From assembly GCA_937924895.1 (NCBI GenBank), contig CALEYP010000050.1, positions 17,162-81,161 on the forward strand: DNA of 64,000 bases. Reading direction: 5' to 3'. This document shows positions 45,317 through 54,642 of the stretch, one piece after another. Each line of letters begins with the position of its first letter. Within the stretch, counting starts at the first letter, position 1. Source of the stretch: an uncultured Alphaproteobacteria bacterium. Its GTDB lineage: Bacteria > Pseudomonadota > Alphaproteobacteria > Puniceispirillales > Puniceispirillaceae. A program made the translations under genes and the position numbers. Under the pieces are notes generated by a model. It saw only the letters and a list, made by a program, of their open reading frames with translations, ran no database searches and was not told where the DNA came from.

Positions 45317-45958
45317 ATGTTTTTCTCAAACCCCTTTAAATCTCGTCTACCGCAAATGTCAGAGGCGTTTCCCGGTCGCGCCTCACCTATTATGACACCA
45401 GGGCCGCATGCGGTGCATGGGCGGACGATTGCTGCGCCTTTTCCAGATGGTATAAAAACCATTGTCATTGGCATGGGATGTTTTTGGGGGGCTGAGCGTT
45501 TATTTTGGCAAACAAAAGGTGTCTATAGTACCGCTGTTGGTTATGCAGGGGGGATCACGCCACATCCGACCTATGAAGAGGTCTGCTCTGGTCGCACAGG
45601 CCATAGCGAGGTGGTCCTTGTGGCTTATAACCCAGACGATATCTCACTTGATGCGTTGCTTGCGATTTTTTGGCAAGAGCATGATCCCACACAAGGTTTC
45701 CGCCAAGGCAATGATACAGGTACCCAATATCGGTCTGTGATTTACACGGAAACGCAAGATGAACTTGAGATAGCGCGTGACAGTGCCAAAGCCTATGGTC
45801 TCGCTCTGGCAAATGCGGGGCTAGGTAAAATTACAACTGAGATAAAAGTTGAACCTATTTTTTATTATGCCGAAGACGATCATCAGCAATATCTACACAA
45901 AGTGCCTCATGGTTATTGCGGCTTAAAAGGGACAGGTGTCAGCTGTCCGATTGGATAG
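45317..45958 (+). CDS. msrA: Peptide methionine sulfoxide reductase MsrA
   Basis: A 213-residue MsrA that reduces the S-epimer of methionine sulfoxide in proteins or free. The catalytic Cys (about 55) is in GMGCFWGAERLFW. The family blocks VGYAGGITPHPTYEEVCSGRTGH, FWQEHDPTQGFRQGNDTGTQYRS and the C-terminal YCGLKGTGVSCPIG, with candidate resolving Cys, are present. It has a 45-residue N-terminal extension before the core as in several alphaproteobacterial MsrA proteins. Confidence 0.94.
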   Translation: MFFSNPFKSRLPQMSEAFPGRASPIMTPGPHAVHGRTIAAPFPDGIKTIVIGMGCFWGAERLFWQTKGVYSTAVGYAGGITPHPTYEEVCSGRTGHSEVVLVAYNPDDISLDALLAIFWQEHDPTQGFRQGNDTGTQYRSVIYTETQDELEIARDSAKAYGLALANAGLGKITTEIKVEPIFYYAEDDHQQYLHKVPHGYCGLKGTGVSCPIG

Positions 45959-45975
45959 CTCACACCTTTAGGCTA

Positions 45976-46743
45976 TCAAGCTAACATCTCTGGTAGTGTC
46001 ACGAGCTGATATCCAGCCTCCTCCATGCCTTTGCGAACATGACGGGCCATTTCTATAGCTGTCGGACCATCGCCATGCACACAGATGGAATGGGCAGGTA
46101 GGTCAATGATTGTGCCTTCCACCGTCTTAACCTTGCCAGTTTCAAAAATCCCCAAACATTGTGCAAGAGCGGCTTCTTTATCCTCAATCATGGCATCTGC
46201 GCGTGACCGCGGAGTTAATTGACCATCTGGCATATAGGTGCGGTCTGCAAAAATTTCCTCACCAACAGCTAGTCCATAGCGATAACCAGCCTTTGAGAGA
46301 GGGGAGAGCGCAGGGGCGAGAAGAATAAGGTGTGGTGACACCGCATGCACGGCTTTGATGATGGCATCCGATAAATCATCATCAGCACAGGCCATATTAC
46401 TTAAGGCGCCATGGACTTTGATATGTGTCACATCTGCTCCGACAAGTGAGGCCATGCCTAATGATGCACCAATCTGATAGGCCATAAGCCGTTCAATCTC
46501 GGCGAAAGGTAGCTTCATCTGGCGACGCCCAAAACCATGTAAATCTAAAAAGCCAGGATGCGAGCCAATGCTGACTTGTTTATCCTTCGCTTCTGCCATC
46601 ACGCGCCCCATGATATTATGGTCGCCAGCATGAAAGCCACAGGCGATATTGGCTGTGGCAATGATATCAAGTAAGGCGTCATCATCTCCCATTTTCCAGG
46701 GACCATAGCCTTCTGCCATATCAGCATTTAGATTGAATTTCAT
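45976..46743 (-). CDS. pxpA: 5-oxoprolinase subunit PxpA (LamB/YcsF family)
   Basis: The 255-residue protein has the PxpA/YcsF signature: the start NLNADMAEGYGPWKMGDDDALL, ANIACGFHAGDHNIM, GSHPGFLDLHGFGRRQM and VGADVTHIKVHGALSNM. The C-terminal HSICVHGDGPTAIEMA is also conserved. With PxpB and PxpC it forms the ATP-dependent 5-oxoprolinase that opens pyroglutamate to glutamate. Here it is divergent from pxpBC across an 86-base gap with a perfect palindrome, unlike the usual single operon. Confidence 0.94.
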   Translation of the reverse strand: MKFNLNADMAEGYGPWKMGDDDALLDIIATANIACGFHAGDHNIMGRVMAEAKDKQVSIGSHPGFLDLHGFGRRQMKLPFAEIERLMAYQIGASLGMASLVGADVTHIKVHGALSNMACADDDLSDAIIKAVHAVSPHLILLAPALSPLSKAGYRYGLAVGEEIFADRTYMPDGQLTPRSRADAMIEDKEAALAQCLGIFETGKVKTVEGTIIDLPAHSICVHGDGPTAIEMARHVRKGMEEAGYQLVTLPEMLA

Positions 46744-46779
46744 GGCTGTATCGTCTCTCTTTTTTAGAAAAAAATCTCA

Positions 46780-46793
46780 TATGTTTGAACATA
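46780..46793. promoter_or_regulatory. Perfect 14-base palindrome between pxpA and pxpBC
   Basis: TATGTT-TG-AACATA lies in the 86-base gap between divergent pxpA and pxpB, 37 bases from each start codon. Both arms match exactly, typical of an operator for a dimeric repressor of the GntR or TetR kind. Its symmetric position suggests it controls both transcription units. The regulator is not encoded nearby. Confidence 0.55.
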
Positions 46794-46829
46794 CTTGTAA
46801 TGAAAATAAGGTCAAGCTAGGGTCTGGGC

Positions 46830-47627
46830 ATGAGTGATAATACCTTACCGAATCCCATCTGGTTACCTATGGGTGACCAAGCCATCATGCTCGATTATAC
46901 CGGCTTTTCTCCCGTTCATCAGGCAGCGCAAAAAGAAGCTGGCCTGACAATTGAACAGCGTGAGGCTATCGCGGCACATATTCAACGATTAGCCGCCCAT
47001 ATGAGGCGTCTTGCGCCAGCGGGTCTTATTGACATTGTGCCTGCGCTGACGCGTCTGACCTTTGTAGTAGACCCGCTTATTCTGCCGCAGTCATCATTAA
47101 AAATATTAGTTACGCTTGAGCATGAGAAACCCTTGGCAGATGTGGCGCTAACATCTCGCCATTGGGTGATTCCGGTCTGTTATGATGGTGCGTTTGCGCC
47201 TGATTTGAATGAGGTCGCAGACCGCTGTGAGATGACAAGTGAAGAGGTGATATCACGTCACTTAGCCAATCATTTAACAGTGTCTGTGATGGGGTTTATG
47301 CCAGGTTCCGCCTATCTAGTAGGGGTTGATGAGGCGCTCACCTTACCACGACGCGCTAATCCACGAACCAAAGTGCCAGCACAATCGGTCGGGATCGCCA
47401 TTGGGCAATCAGTGATTTATCCTCTTGATTCGCCTGGAGGGTGGCATCTTATTGGGCGCACGCCCTTTCCTGTCTTTGACCCACATCGTGCAGAACCTAT
47501 TTTATTTGATGCAGGTGATGTTGTGGAATTCCGGCGTATCACCGAAGCAGAGTATCATGATCTTGAGCAAGCCTATGAGGCGGGTCATGTAACCGAAGCT
47601 GACTTGCAGAGGGAGATGTCATCATGA
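46830..47627 (+). CDS. pxpB: 5-oxoprolinase subunit PxpB (KipI family)
   Basis: A 265-residue KipI/PxpB protein. It shows a divergent N-terminal half (LPMGDQAIMLDY) and the family C-terminal blocks ARHLANHLTVSVMGFMPGSAYLVGVDEAL-like region, LPRRANPRTKVPAQSVGIAIGQSVIYPLDSPGGWHLIGRTP and DAGDVVEF. PxpB and PxpC together with PxpA make 5-oxoprolinase. Overlap of its stop with the pxpC start by four bases shows coupling. Confidence 0.93.
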   Translation: MSDNTLPNPIWLPMGDQAIMLDYTGFSPVHQAAQKEAGLTIEQREAIAAHIQRLAAHMRRLAPAGLIDIVPALTRLTFVVDPLILPQSSLKILVTLEHEKPLADVALTSRHWVIPVCYDGAFAPDLNEVADRCEMTSEEVISRHLANHLTVSVMGFMPGSAYLVGVDEALTLPRRANPRTKVPAQSVGIAIGQSVIYPLDSPGGWHLIGRTPFPVFDPHRAEPILFDAGDVVEFRRITEAEYHDLEQAYEAGHVTEADLQREMSS

Positions 47628-48580
47628 GCGTGACAATTCTACAAGCAGGTCCCTATAGCACTATCCAAGACCGTGGTCGGTTTGGCTATCAGCATTTGGG
47701 AGTGCCAACGGGGGGAGCGCTTGACCGAGAGGCGCTTGCTATTGGCAATATATTGCTTGGCAATGAGCCGAATACCAATGGCATTGAGATATGTTTTGGC
47801 GGTTTTAGTATTCAATTTGATGTCGCATCTCGTATCACGCTTGTGGGAAGTATCGGGGCCAAACTCACGGTAGAGACGCCAGCAGGTGAAATAAGTGAAT
47901 ATCAAACTTGTGATGTCATCGAGGTAGGCGCTGGTGATATTATCACGGTTCCGCCATTTGGAGACAGCCTGTCTGTTCTGCTATGTATTGCGGGTGGCTT
48001 AGATGTGCCCGTGATTTATGGCGGTACAGGTGCCACGCCAAATGCTAAAATTGGCGGCATTGAAGGACGAATTTTACAGGCGGGCGATGTGGTCCCTCTT
48101 GGTAAGGCAGGTGGTACGCCAGCACTATCTCATCATTGCCAGCGTGAAATTTTTGCAAAACGCACAACATTGCGCCTCATGCTAGGGCCCCAAGATTTTT
48201 GGTTCAAACAAGAGGCAATTGAGGCACTGCTTGAGACTACTTACAAGGTGTCACCTCAGACAAGCCGCATGGGGATGCGCTTGCAAGGTGCGGCTTTGCC
48301 TCATAAGGGGCCTGCTGATATCATTTCTGATGCGATGATGCGTGGTGTCTTGCAAGTCCCAGCCGATGGTCAGCCAATCATCGCCATGGCCGATCATGGC
48401 ACTATGGGTGGCTATACAAAAATTGGGTGTATTATTGCGGCAGATATTGATGCCTTAGGACGGATTCGACCGGGGGACGTCATAAGCTTTACCTCTGTCA
48501 CGGCTGAAGAAGCCGCGCTTGCTCTGCAACAGCATGAGGCGGCTAGGCGAGCGGCTCTGACAGTGAAAAGCGATGGGTAA
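47624..48580 (+). CDS. pxpC: 5-oxoprolinase subunit PxpC (KipA family)
   Basis: The 318-residue protein has the KipA/biotin-dependent carboxyltransferase-like signature: VTILQAGPYSTIQDRGRFGYQHLGVPTGGALDREAL, then LLGNEPNTNGIEICFGG, SDAMMRGVLQVPADGQPIIAMADHGTMGGYTKIG near the C-terminus, and IRPGDVISF. It completes the pxpBC pair. The start (ATGA) overlaps the end of pxpB. Confidence 0.94.
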   Translation: MSVTILQAGPYSTIQDRGRFGYQHLGVPTGGALDREALAIGNILLGNEPNTNGIEICFGGFSIQFDVASRITLVGSIGAKLTVETPAGEISEYQTCDVIEVGAGDIITVPPFGDSLSVLLCIAGGLDVPVIYGGTGATPNAKIGGIEGRILQAGDVVPLGKAGGTPALSHHCQREIFAKRTTLRLMLGPQDFWFKQEAIEALLETTYKVSPQTSRMGMRLQGAALPHKGPADIISDAMMRGVLQVPADGQPIIAMADHGTMGGYTKIGCIIAADIDALGRIRPGDVISFTSVTAEEAALALQQHEAARRAALTVKSDG

Positions 48581-48667
48581 ATATAATGAACTCACCGCTT
48601 GACCTTTGATGGATATCTGTCTATGTTCGCGTCTCAATATAACGAATACTAGCTAATGAGGCGCGTC

Positions 48668-48793
48668 ATGAAAGTCGCAAGCTCTTTGAAAACACTGAAG
48701 TCACGTGACCGTAACTGTCAAGTTATCCGCCGCAAAGGCCGTCTATATGTGATTAACAAGAAGAACCCTCGTCTTAAGGCGCGTCAGGGCTAA
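48668..48793 (+). CDS. rpmJ: 50S ribosomal protein L36
   Basis: This 41-codon gene encodes an L36 protein of the longer form common in alphaproteobacteria. It starts MKVASSLKTLKSRDRNCQ and continues with the family block VIRRKGRLYVINKKNPRLKA and a short end. It has only one of the zinc-ligand Cys (Cys17), as in the zinc-free form. GAGGCG lies just before the ATG. A strong terminator follows 25 bases after the stop. Confidence 0.93.
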   Translation: MKVASSLKTLKSRDRNCQVIRRKGRLYVINKKNPRLKARQG

Positions 48794-48818
48794 TCTTGAA
48801 AAGACCTTGTCTTTGATG

Positions 48819-48842
48819 AAACCGGCTATAGGCCGGTTTTTT
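48819..48842 (+). terminator. Rho-independent terminator after rpmJ
   Basis: AAACCGGC and GCCGGTTT form an 8-base perfect stem with loop TATAG, followed by TTT and a T-rich tail. It ends the rpmJ transcript. Confidence 0.92.
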
Positions 48843-48869
48843 CTTATCTAGTTTACGTTTCCAACAGGC

Positions 48870-48926
48870 GGAATTGTATTCCATTATTCAGCGATGTAGC
48901 TGTCCTGTCGTGACAGATGATATAAT
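48870..48926 (+). promoter_or_regulatory. glcDEF promoter region with palindromes and a perfect -10 box
   Basis: A perfect TATAAT (48921-48926) sits 45 bases before the glcD start. Just upstream is the palindrome CTGTC-GT-GACAG (48905-48916), and further up GGAAT-TGT-ATTCC (48870-48882). The first lies between the expected -35 and -10 positions, a place where repressors often bind. The TGT-N4-ACA core is loosely like FadR-subfamily GntR sites such as those of glycolate and lactate regulators, but the regulator is not in the window. Confidence 0.5.
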
Positions 48927-48971
48927 ATTACACTAGACTGAAGTTCGCTGAATTCTTGATGGGGTAGTGCT

Positions 48972-50459
48972 ATGCAAATGCCAAAAGCTGACCAAATGAT
49001 TCTTGACCGTCGTCATATGATTGTGGCGGGGCTCAAACGTATCGTGCCGGCCCATTGTGTGTTAGATGATGATAGCTCTATGAAAGCCTATGATACGGAT
49101 GGCTTGTCAGCCTATCGTCAGATGCCGTTGGTGGTAGTGCTGCCGGAGACAACCGCGCAAGTCGCTGCCGTTTTGAAATGGTGTCGGGATGAGGGGGTGA
49201 AAATTGTACCACGTGGGGCAGGGACGTCCTTGTCTGGTGGGGCAATTCCGCTAGCTGATGGGGTGTTGTTAGGCCTCGGTAAATTCAATCAAATCATTGA
49301 TATTGATTATGAAAATCGTTGTGTTGTGACTCAGCCAGGCGTGACAAATCTTGGGATTACACATGCTGTCCAAGATGAAGGGTTCTATTACGCGCCTGAC
49401 CCGTCCAGCCAAATTGCCTGTTCCATCGGCGGTAATATCGCTGAAAATTCAGGTGGCGTTCATTGCTTGAAATATGGCCTGACAACAAATAACGTGCTTG
49501 GCATTGAAATTGTCACCATGGATGGTGATATCTTGCGTCTTGGTGGTAAGCATCTTGATGCAGGCGCTCTCGACTTGCTTGGATTGATGACAGGGTCTGA
49601 AGGGTTGCTTGGTGTGGTAACTGAGGTCACAGTTCGCATATTGCGTAAACCAGCCACGCAACGCGCCATGTTAGTTGGTTTTGATACCGCCCAAGAGGCA
49701 GGACAAGCAGTCAGCAATGTGATCGCAGCTGGTATCATCCCTGCGGGTATGGAAATGATGGATGCCCCCGCTATTAACGCTGCCGAAGATTTTGTTGGCG
49801 CCGGGTATCCGCGCGATGCGGCAGCTTTGTTAATCGTTGAGCTTGATGGGCCAGAGGTTGAGGTTAACTTCCTACTGGAACGTGTCGGCGATATTGTCAA
49901 ATCAAGCGGCGCAACATCAGTGCGCTTGTCACATTCAGAAGAAGAACGTAACCAATTCTGGGCAGGGCGCAAATCAGCTTTCCCAGCTGTTGGGCGCATC
50001 TCGCCTGATTATCTATGCATGGATGGCACAATTCCGCGTAAAGCCTTGCCGGAAATGCTGACCAGAATGGCAATGATGAGCCAGAAATATGGCTTGCGCG
50101 TTGCCAATGTGTTTCATGCGGGTGATGGCAATCTTCACCCCCTTATTCTGTTTGATGCGAATCAACCGGGCGAGTTAGAACGCGCTGAGGAATTTGGCAA
50201 TGATATCCTGCGTAATTGTGTGCAATTAGGCGGCGTCCTAACAGGTGAGCATGGAGTTGGTATCGAAAAGCGAGACCTGATGCCTGAAATGTTCAGCGAC
50301 GAAGATCTGCGTCAGCAGCAGCGTGTGAAATGTGCCTTTGACCCGAACCATCTCTTAAATCCTGGTAAGGTGTTCCCCGTGCTTCATCGTTGCGCAGAAT
50401 TAGGGCGCATGCATGTCCATAAGGGTGAGGTGCCTCATCCTGATTTGCCACGTTTCTAG
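48972..50459 (+). CDS. glcD: Glycolate oxidase FAD-linked subunit GlcD
   Basis: A 495-residue FAD-linked oxidase of the FAD_binding_4 family. FAD-binding blocks are VPRGAGTSLSGGAIPLADG (about residues 79-98), DPSSQIACSIGGNIAENSGG and LKYGLTTNNVLGIEIV. The C-terminal domain includes VANVFHAGDGNLHPLILFD with likely metal-binding His, and LTGEHGVGIEKRDLM. With GlcE and GlcF it oxidises glycolate to glyoxylate, passing electrons to the membrane. It is first in a three-gene operon. Confidence 0.95.
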   Translation: MQMPKADQMILDRRHMIVAGLKRIVPAHCVLDDDSSMKAYDTDGLSAYRQMPLVVVLPETTAQVAAVLKWCRDEGVKIVPRGAGTSLSGGAIPLADGVLLGLGKFNQIIDIDYENRCVVTQPGVTNLGITHAVQDEGFYYAPDPSSQIACSIGGNIAENSGGVHCLKYGLTTNNVLGIEIVTMDGDILRLGGKHLDAGALDLLGLMTGSEGLLGVVTEVTVRILRKPATQRAMLVGFDTAQEAGQAVSNVIAAGIIPAGMEMMDAPAINAAEDFVGAGYPRDAAALLIVELDGPEVEVNFLLERVGDIVKSSGATSVRLSHSEEERNQFWAGRKSAFPAVGRISPDYLCMDGTIPRKALPEMLTRMAMMSQKYGLRVANVFHAGDGNLHPLILFDANQPGELERAEEFGNDILRNCVQLGGVLTGEHGVGIEKRDLMPEMFSDEDLRQQQRVKCAFDPNHLLNPGKVFPVLHRCAELGRMHVHKGEVPHPDLPRF

Positions 50460-50490
50460 GCTCTCAGTTAGCATTGTAGGAAAATAAGTG

Positions 50491-51669
50491 ATGAGTAATT
50501 TCGCGCCATCAACGATTACTGAGTTGAAAGAAGCTCTGCAAACCGCATTGGCTGAAAACACCACATTATCAGTACAAGCCACCGCGACAAAATCGGGGTT
50601 GGGCGCGCCGGTTTCATGCGACGCGACTTTGGATCTCAGTGGTTTGCAAGGCATTATTTCCTATGAGCCGGAAGAACTCATCATCACTGCTCATGCGGCA
50701 ACGCCACTTGCGTCCATTGAAACAGCTTTGAGTGAAAAGCATCAGATGTTGGCGTTTGAGCCGCCTCACATTTCAACATTATATAACACGTCCCATGATG
50801 GCACGATTGGCGGTTTGCTTGCGACAAATCTGTCAGGGTCTCGTCGTGTTTCAGCAGGGGCCGCACGCGATTATCTTTTGGGATTTGACGCTGTTTCAGG
50901 GCGGGGGGAAATATTCCGCTCTGGTTCAAAAGTGATGAAAAATGTAACGGGCTATGATTTATCTAAACTAATGTGCGGCTCTTTTGGGACATTAGCGGTG
51001 ATGGACGAGGTCACAATTAAAGTCCTGCCAGCGCCGGAAACAAGCCAGACCCTGATTATTGGCTGCGCAACCTTGGAACAAGCAGGAAAAGCGGCGCGTC
51101 ATGCCTTGCAAACAGCCTATGAGCCCTCTGCTGTCGCTATTTTGCCGAAAGGGTCCCATCCCTTGTCGCAATCCATGGTCTGTACGCTTATCCGTTTGGA
51201 AGGGGTGGCCGTATCCGTTGCTGATAGGCAGTCACATTTGAGTGAGATCCTAGGCAGCTATGGCATGACTGATATTATGGATAGCGCGCCGTCACAGGCG
51301 TTATGGCAATCCTTGTCCGATGGTGCGCCTGTGGCTGATAAGGGTAATCAAATCTGGCGTGTCTCTTGTGCACCAACAGCTGGGCCAGCCCTTTTGCAAA
51401 ATATTCAATCGCACTGTGAGTGCGCTGCTTATTTTGATTGGGCAGGTGGCTTATTATGGCTAGCAACCGATGATAAAGAGGCGCATCGCCATATCAGACA
51501 GGCATTGCATGCCCTTGGTGGCGGACATGCGACATTGATGCGTGCTGATGAGGAACTGCGGCGTACAATTCCCGTATTTGAGCCTCAGGATCCTGCCTTG
51601 GCAGCTTTGAATAAACGGGTTCAAAACTCATTTGATCCGCATGGCATCCTTAATCCCGGACGCTTATAA
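50491..51669 (+). CDS. glcE: Glycolate oxidase FAD-binding subunit GlcE
   Basis: A 392-residue subunit related to GlcD but with a shorter C-terminal region. FAD motifs are HDGTIGGLLATNLSGSRRVSAGAARDYLLGF and GRGEIFRSGSKVMKNVTGYDLSKLMCGSFGTLAV, characteristic of GlcE. It ends with FDPHGILNPGRL, as usual. The ATG at 50491 is preferred over the adjacent GTG at 50488. It lies 31 bases after glcD. Confidence 0.94.
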   Translation: MSNFAPSTITELKEALQTALAENTTLSVQATATKSGLGAPVSCDATLDLSGLQGIISYEPEELIITAHAATPLASIETALSEKHQMLAFEPPHISTLYNTSHDGTIGGLLATNLSGSRRVSAGAARDYLLGFDAVSGRGEIFRSGSKVMKNVTGYDLSKLMCGSFGTLAVMDEVTIKVLPAPETSQTLIIGCATLEQAGKAARHALQTAYEPSAVAILPKGSHPLSQSMVCTLIRLEGVAVSVADRQSHLSEILGSYGMTDIMDSAPSQALWQSLSDGAPVADKGNQIWRVSCAPTAGPALLQNIQSHCECAAYFDWAGGLLWLATDDKEAHRHIRQALHALGGGHATLMRADEELRRTIPVFEPQDPALAALNKRVQNSFDPHGILNPGRL

Positions 51670-51696
51670 ACCGGGTGTGAGATAGGATTTTAAGAT

Positions 51697-52992
51697 ATGC
51701 AAACGCGCTTTACCGAAGACCAACTTGCCAATCCCCTTATCAGCGAAGCAGAGGCTATTTTGCGCAAATGTGTGCATTGTGGATTTTGTACAGCGACTTG
51801 TCCTACCTTTGTGCTGACAGGCGATGAACGTGACAGCCCCCGTGGTCGTATTTGGATGATCCGCGACATGCTAGAGGCAGATGATCAGCCGCCATCTAAA
51901 GAAGTTGGGTATCATCTTGATAGATGTCTGACATGCTTATCTTGCATGACAACTTGTCCATCAGGTGTGGATTATATGCACCTCGTTGATTTAGGCCGGC
52001 ACCATATTGAAGAAAACGGCAAAAGAGACTTCTTAGATAGAGGCTTGCGGCGCTTGCTTGGGTTTCTGTTGCCACGTGCCAATCTATTCCACAAAGCCTT
52101 AATCTTAGCGCGTCTGGCCCGTCCTTTTGCGGGGCTTGTGTCAGGACGACTTCGAGCGATGCTAGAGCTGGCGCCAAAATCACTCTCTAAACTTGATCCG
52201 GTCGGTCAGGCCGATGCTGTTTTCCCCGCGCAGGATAACACATCTTATCGGGTGGCACTGATGGCAGGCTGTGCACAACGTGCCATTGACCCTGATATTA
52301 ATGCTGCAACTATCGCGTTGCTGACACGTCTTGGCGTTGAGGTGGTTGTAAAGGAAAAAGCCTATTGCTGTGGCGCGCTCTCTCATCACATTAATGATGA
52401 GGCAGGGGCAAAAGACGCTATGCGCGCCTCTGTCGCGGCCTGGGCGGATGAGTTAGAGGGTGACGGTATAGATGCCGTGATCGTCAATACATCTGGCTGT
52501 GGCACAACTATCAAAGATTATGTCAATTTGCTGAAAGATGATCCGGCTTATGCGGGAAAGGCGAAAGCGATTTCAGCGCTTGCCAAAGATATCACAGAGT
52601 TTTTGCATGATGCCCAGCTTTGCCAACCGCTGGCAGATCAAAATATGGTTGTGACCTATCATGCCGCTTGCTCATTGCAACATGGCCAGAAGGTGTTGGA
52701 TGCACCAAAAGCGCTACTGAGAACGGCTGGATTCTCTGTTGTAACGGCTAAGGAATCACATTTATGTTGTGGCTCAGCAGGTATTTATAATGTTTTACAG
52801 CCTGACCTCGCCTCAGATCTTCAAAAGCGCAAAGTCGCTCATATTAATGAGGCAAAGGGTGACGTTGTTGTGGCTGGTAATCTTGGATGTATCAATCAAC
52901 TCGCTGAGGTTGATGCCCCGATTTGTCATACCATCCAGCTGCTTGACTGGGCCTATGGCGGCGCCAAGCCAAAACAGCTGGATGCAAAGTGA
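51697..52992 (+). CDS. glcF: Glycolate oxidase iron-sulfur subunit GlcF
   Basis: A 431-residue protein with two 4Fe-4S motifs, CVHCGFCTATCP (Cys 25, 28, 31, 35) and CLTCLSCMTTCPSG (Cys 77, 80, 83, 87). Two CCG-type cysteine-rich domains follow (AYCCGALSHH and SHLCCGSAGIYNVLQP). It passes electrons from GlcDE to the membrane acceptor. The stop abuts the convergent fumarase stop with no spacing. Confidence 0.95.
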   Translation: MQTRFTEDQLANPLISEAEAILRKCVHCGFCTATCPTFVLTGDERDSPRGRIWMIRDMLEADDQPPSKEVGYHLDRCLTCLSCMTTCPSGVDYMHLVDLGRHHIEENGKRDFLDRGLRRLLGFLLPRANLFHKALILARLARPFAGLVSGRLRAMLELAPKSLSKLDPVGQADAVFPAQDNTSYRVALMAGCAQRAIDPDINAATIALLTRLGVEVVVKEKAYCCGALSHHINDEAGAKDAMRASVAAWADELEGDGIDAVIVNTSGCGTTIKDYVNLLKDDPAYAGKAKAISALAKDITEFLHDAQLCQPLADQNMVVTYHAACSLQHGQKVLDAPKALLRTAGFSVVTAKESHLCCGSAGIYNVLQPDLASDLQKRKVAHINEAKGDVVVAGNLGCINQLAEVDAPICHTIQLLDWAYGGAKPKQLDAK

Positions 52993-54600
52993 TTAATCTA
53001 GTTTGAAGAAATCATTACCTTTATCATCCATGACGATAAAGGCGGGGAAATCCTCAACTTCAATCTTCCAAACCGCTTCCATACCAAGCTCTGCATATTC
53101 AAGCACCTCAACTTTTTTGATTGATTCAAGTGCCAATTTCGCAGCAACACCGCCAATAGAGCCTAGATAGAAGCCGCCATATTTCGCGCAGGCATTTCGG
53201 ACAGCAGCTGATCTGTTGCCTTTTGCCAACATAACCATAGAGCCGCCAGCAGCTTGGAATTCATCAACATAAGAATCCATGCGACCCGCTGTTGTTGGGC
53301 CAAATGAGCCTGATGCCATACCGTCCGGTGTTTTGGCTGGGCCGGCATAATAGACAGGGTGATTTTTGATATAATCAGGCAAGCTTCCGGTTTCAGCGAG
53401 GCGTTCCTTCAGTTTGGCATGGGCAATATCACGTGCCACGATGAGCGGCCCTGTCAGGCTAACCCTTGTTTTCACCGGATATTGTGACAATGTTGCCAAA
53501 ATCTCCGACATAGGCTGGTTCAGGTCAATCTTTACCACCTCATCATCTGACTGGTCAGAGACATCTGGCAAAAAGCGCGCAGGGTCACGTTCTAATTTTT
53601 CGATGAATAAGCCGTCTTTTGTGATTTTGGCTTTAACTTGACGGTCGGCTGAGCAAGAGACACCAATGCCAATGGGACAAGAGGCGCCATGGCGCGGCAA
53701 GCGGATGACGCGGACATCATGACAGAAATATTTGCCACCAAATTGGGCGCCAATGCCTAATTCACGTGTCATTTGCAACACACGCTCTTCCCATTCCAAG
53801 TCACGCCAGCCATGACCTGTCATATCGCCAGATGTTGGCAGATTATCAAGAGACTTCACCGACGCCATTTTCACGGTCTTCATTGTGTATTCTGCGGAGG
53901 TTCCACCAATGACAAGTGCCAAGTGATAAGGTGGGCAGGCGGCAGTGCCAAGGCCAATAATGGCTTCCTTAATGAAATCTTTCAGGGACTCTTCATTCAA
54001 AACAGCTTTGGTTTTTTGGAAGAGGAAGGATTTATTAGCAGACCCGCCCCCTTTTTGGATGAAGGTGAAATGATACTCGTCACCTTTGCCGGCATAGAGG
54101 TCAATTTGAGCTGGCAAATTATTCGCCGTATTTTTCTCTTCAAACATGCTAAGCGGCGCTAATTGTGAATAACGCAAATTGCTAGTTTGATAGGTGTTAT
54201 AAACGCCTTCAGAGAGATGTTTGCTATCCTCGCCATCAGTAATCACGCGCCCGCCTCTTGTCGCAGAGATAAGGGCTGTACCTGTATCCTGACACATTGG
54301 TAGCACCCCATCAGAGGCGACAACGGCGTTTTTTAACATCTCCAGCGCCACAAACCGGTCATTTTGGGTGGCTTCTGGATCGTCTAAAATGGCGCGTAAC
54401 TGCCCAAGGTGGGCAGGGCGTAGTAGATGCGAAATATCGCGGAAGGCGCGCTCTGATAAGAGGCGTAACCCCTCAGCTTCAATTTTGAGGAAACCCTCTC
54501 CCTCAATATCAACGACAGACACATAATCAGAGGTGATATGTTCATATTCAGTAGTGTCTTCACCAACGGGTAATAATGGTGAGTAAGCGAAGTCAGACAT
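52993..54600 (-). CDS. fumA: Fumarate hydratase, class I (iron-sulfur)
   Basis: The 535-residue enzyme matches class I fumarases (FumA/FumB type). Cluster-ligating Cys are likely in LPMCQDTGTALI, in the KYFCHDVRVIRLPRHGASCPIGIGVSC region and in the ACPPYHLALVIGG segment. The C-terminal part has TTAGRMDSYVDEFQAAGGS and GSIGGVAAKLALESIKKVEV. It interconverts fumarate and malate in the TCA cycle. Its iron-sulfur cluster is oxygen sensitive in known members. The symbol indicates the class, not a specific orthologue. Confidence 0.93.
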   Translation of the reverse strand: MSDFAYSPLLPVGEDTTEYEHITSDYVSVVDIEGEGFLKIEAEGLRLLSERAFRDISHLLRPAHLGQLRAILDDPEATQNDRFVALEMLKNAVVASDGVLPMCQDTGTALISATRGGRVITDGEDSKHLSEGVYNTYQTSNLRYSQLAPLSMFEEKNTANNLPAQIDLYAGKGDEYHFTFIQKGGGSANKSFLFQKTKAVLNEESLKDFIKEAIIGLGTAACPPYHLALVIGGTSAEYTMKTVKMASVKSLDNLPTSGDMTGHGWRDLEWEERVLQMTRELGIGAQFGGKYFCHDVRVIRLPRHGASCPIGIGVSCSADRQVKAKITKDGLFIEKLERDPARFLPDVSDQSDDEVVKIDLNQPMSEILATLSQYPVKTRVSLTGPLIVARDIAHAKLKERLAETGSLPDYIKNHPVYYAGPAKTPDGMASGSFGPTTAGRMDSYVDEFQAAGGSMVMLAKGNRSAAVRNACAKYGGFYLGSIGGVAAKLALESIKKVEVLEYAELGMEAVWKIEVEDFPAFIVMDDKGNDFFKLD

Positions 54601-54642
54601 GTTTTTTCTCTTCAGATAGAAGCGGGGGTGGGGAGTTAAATC

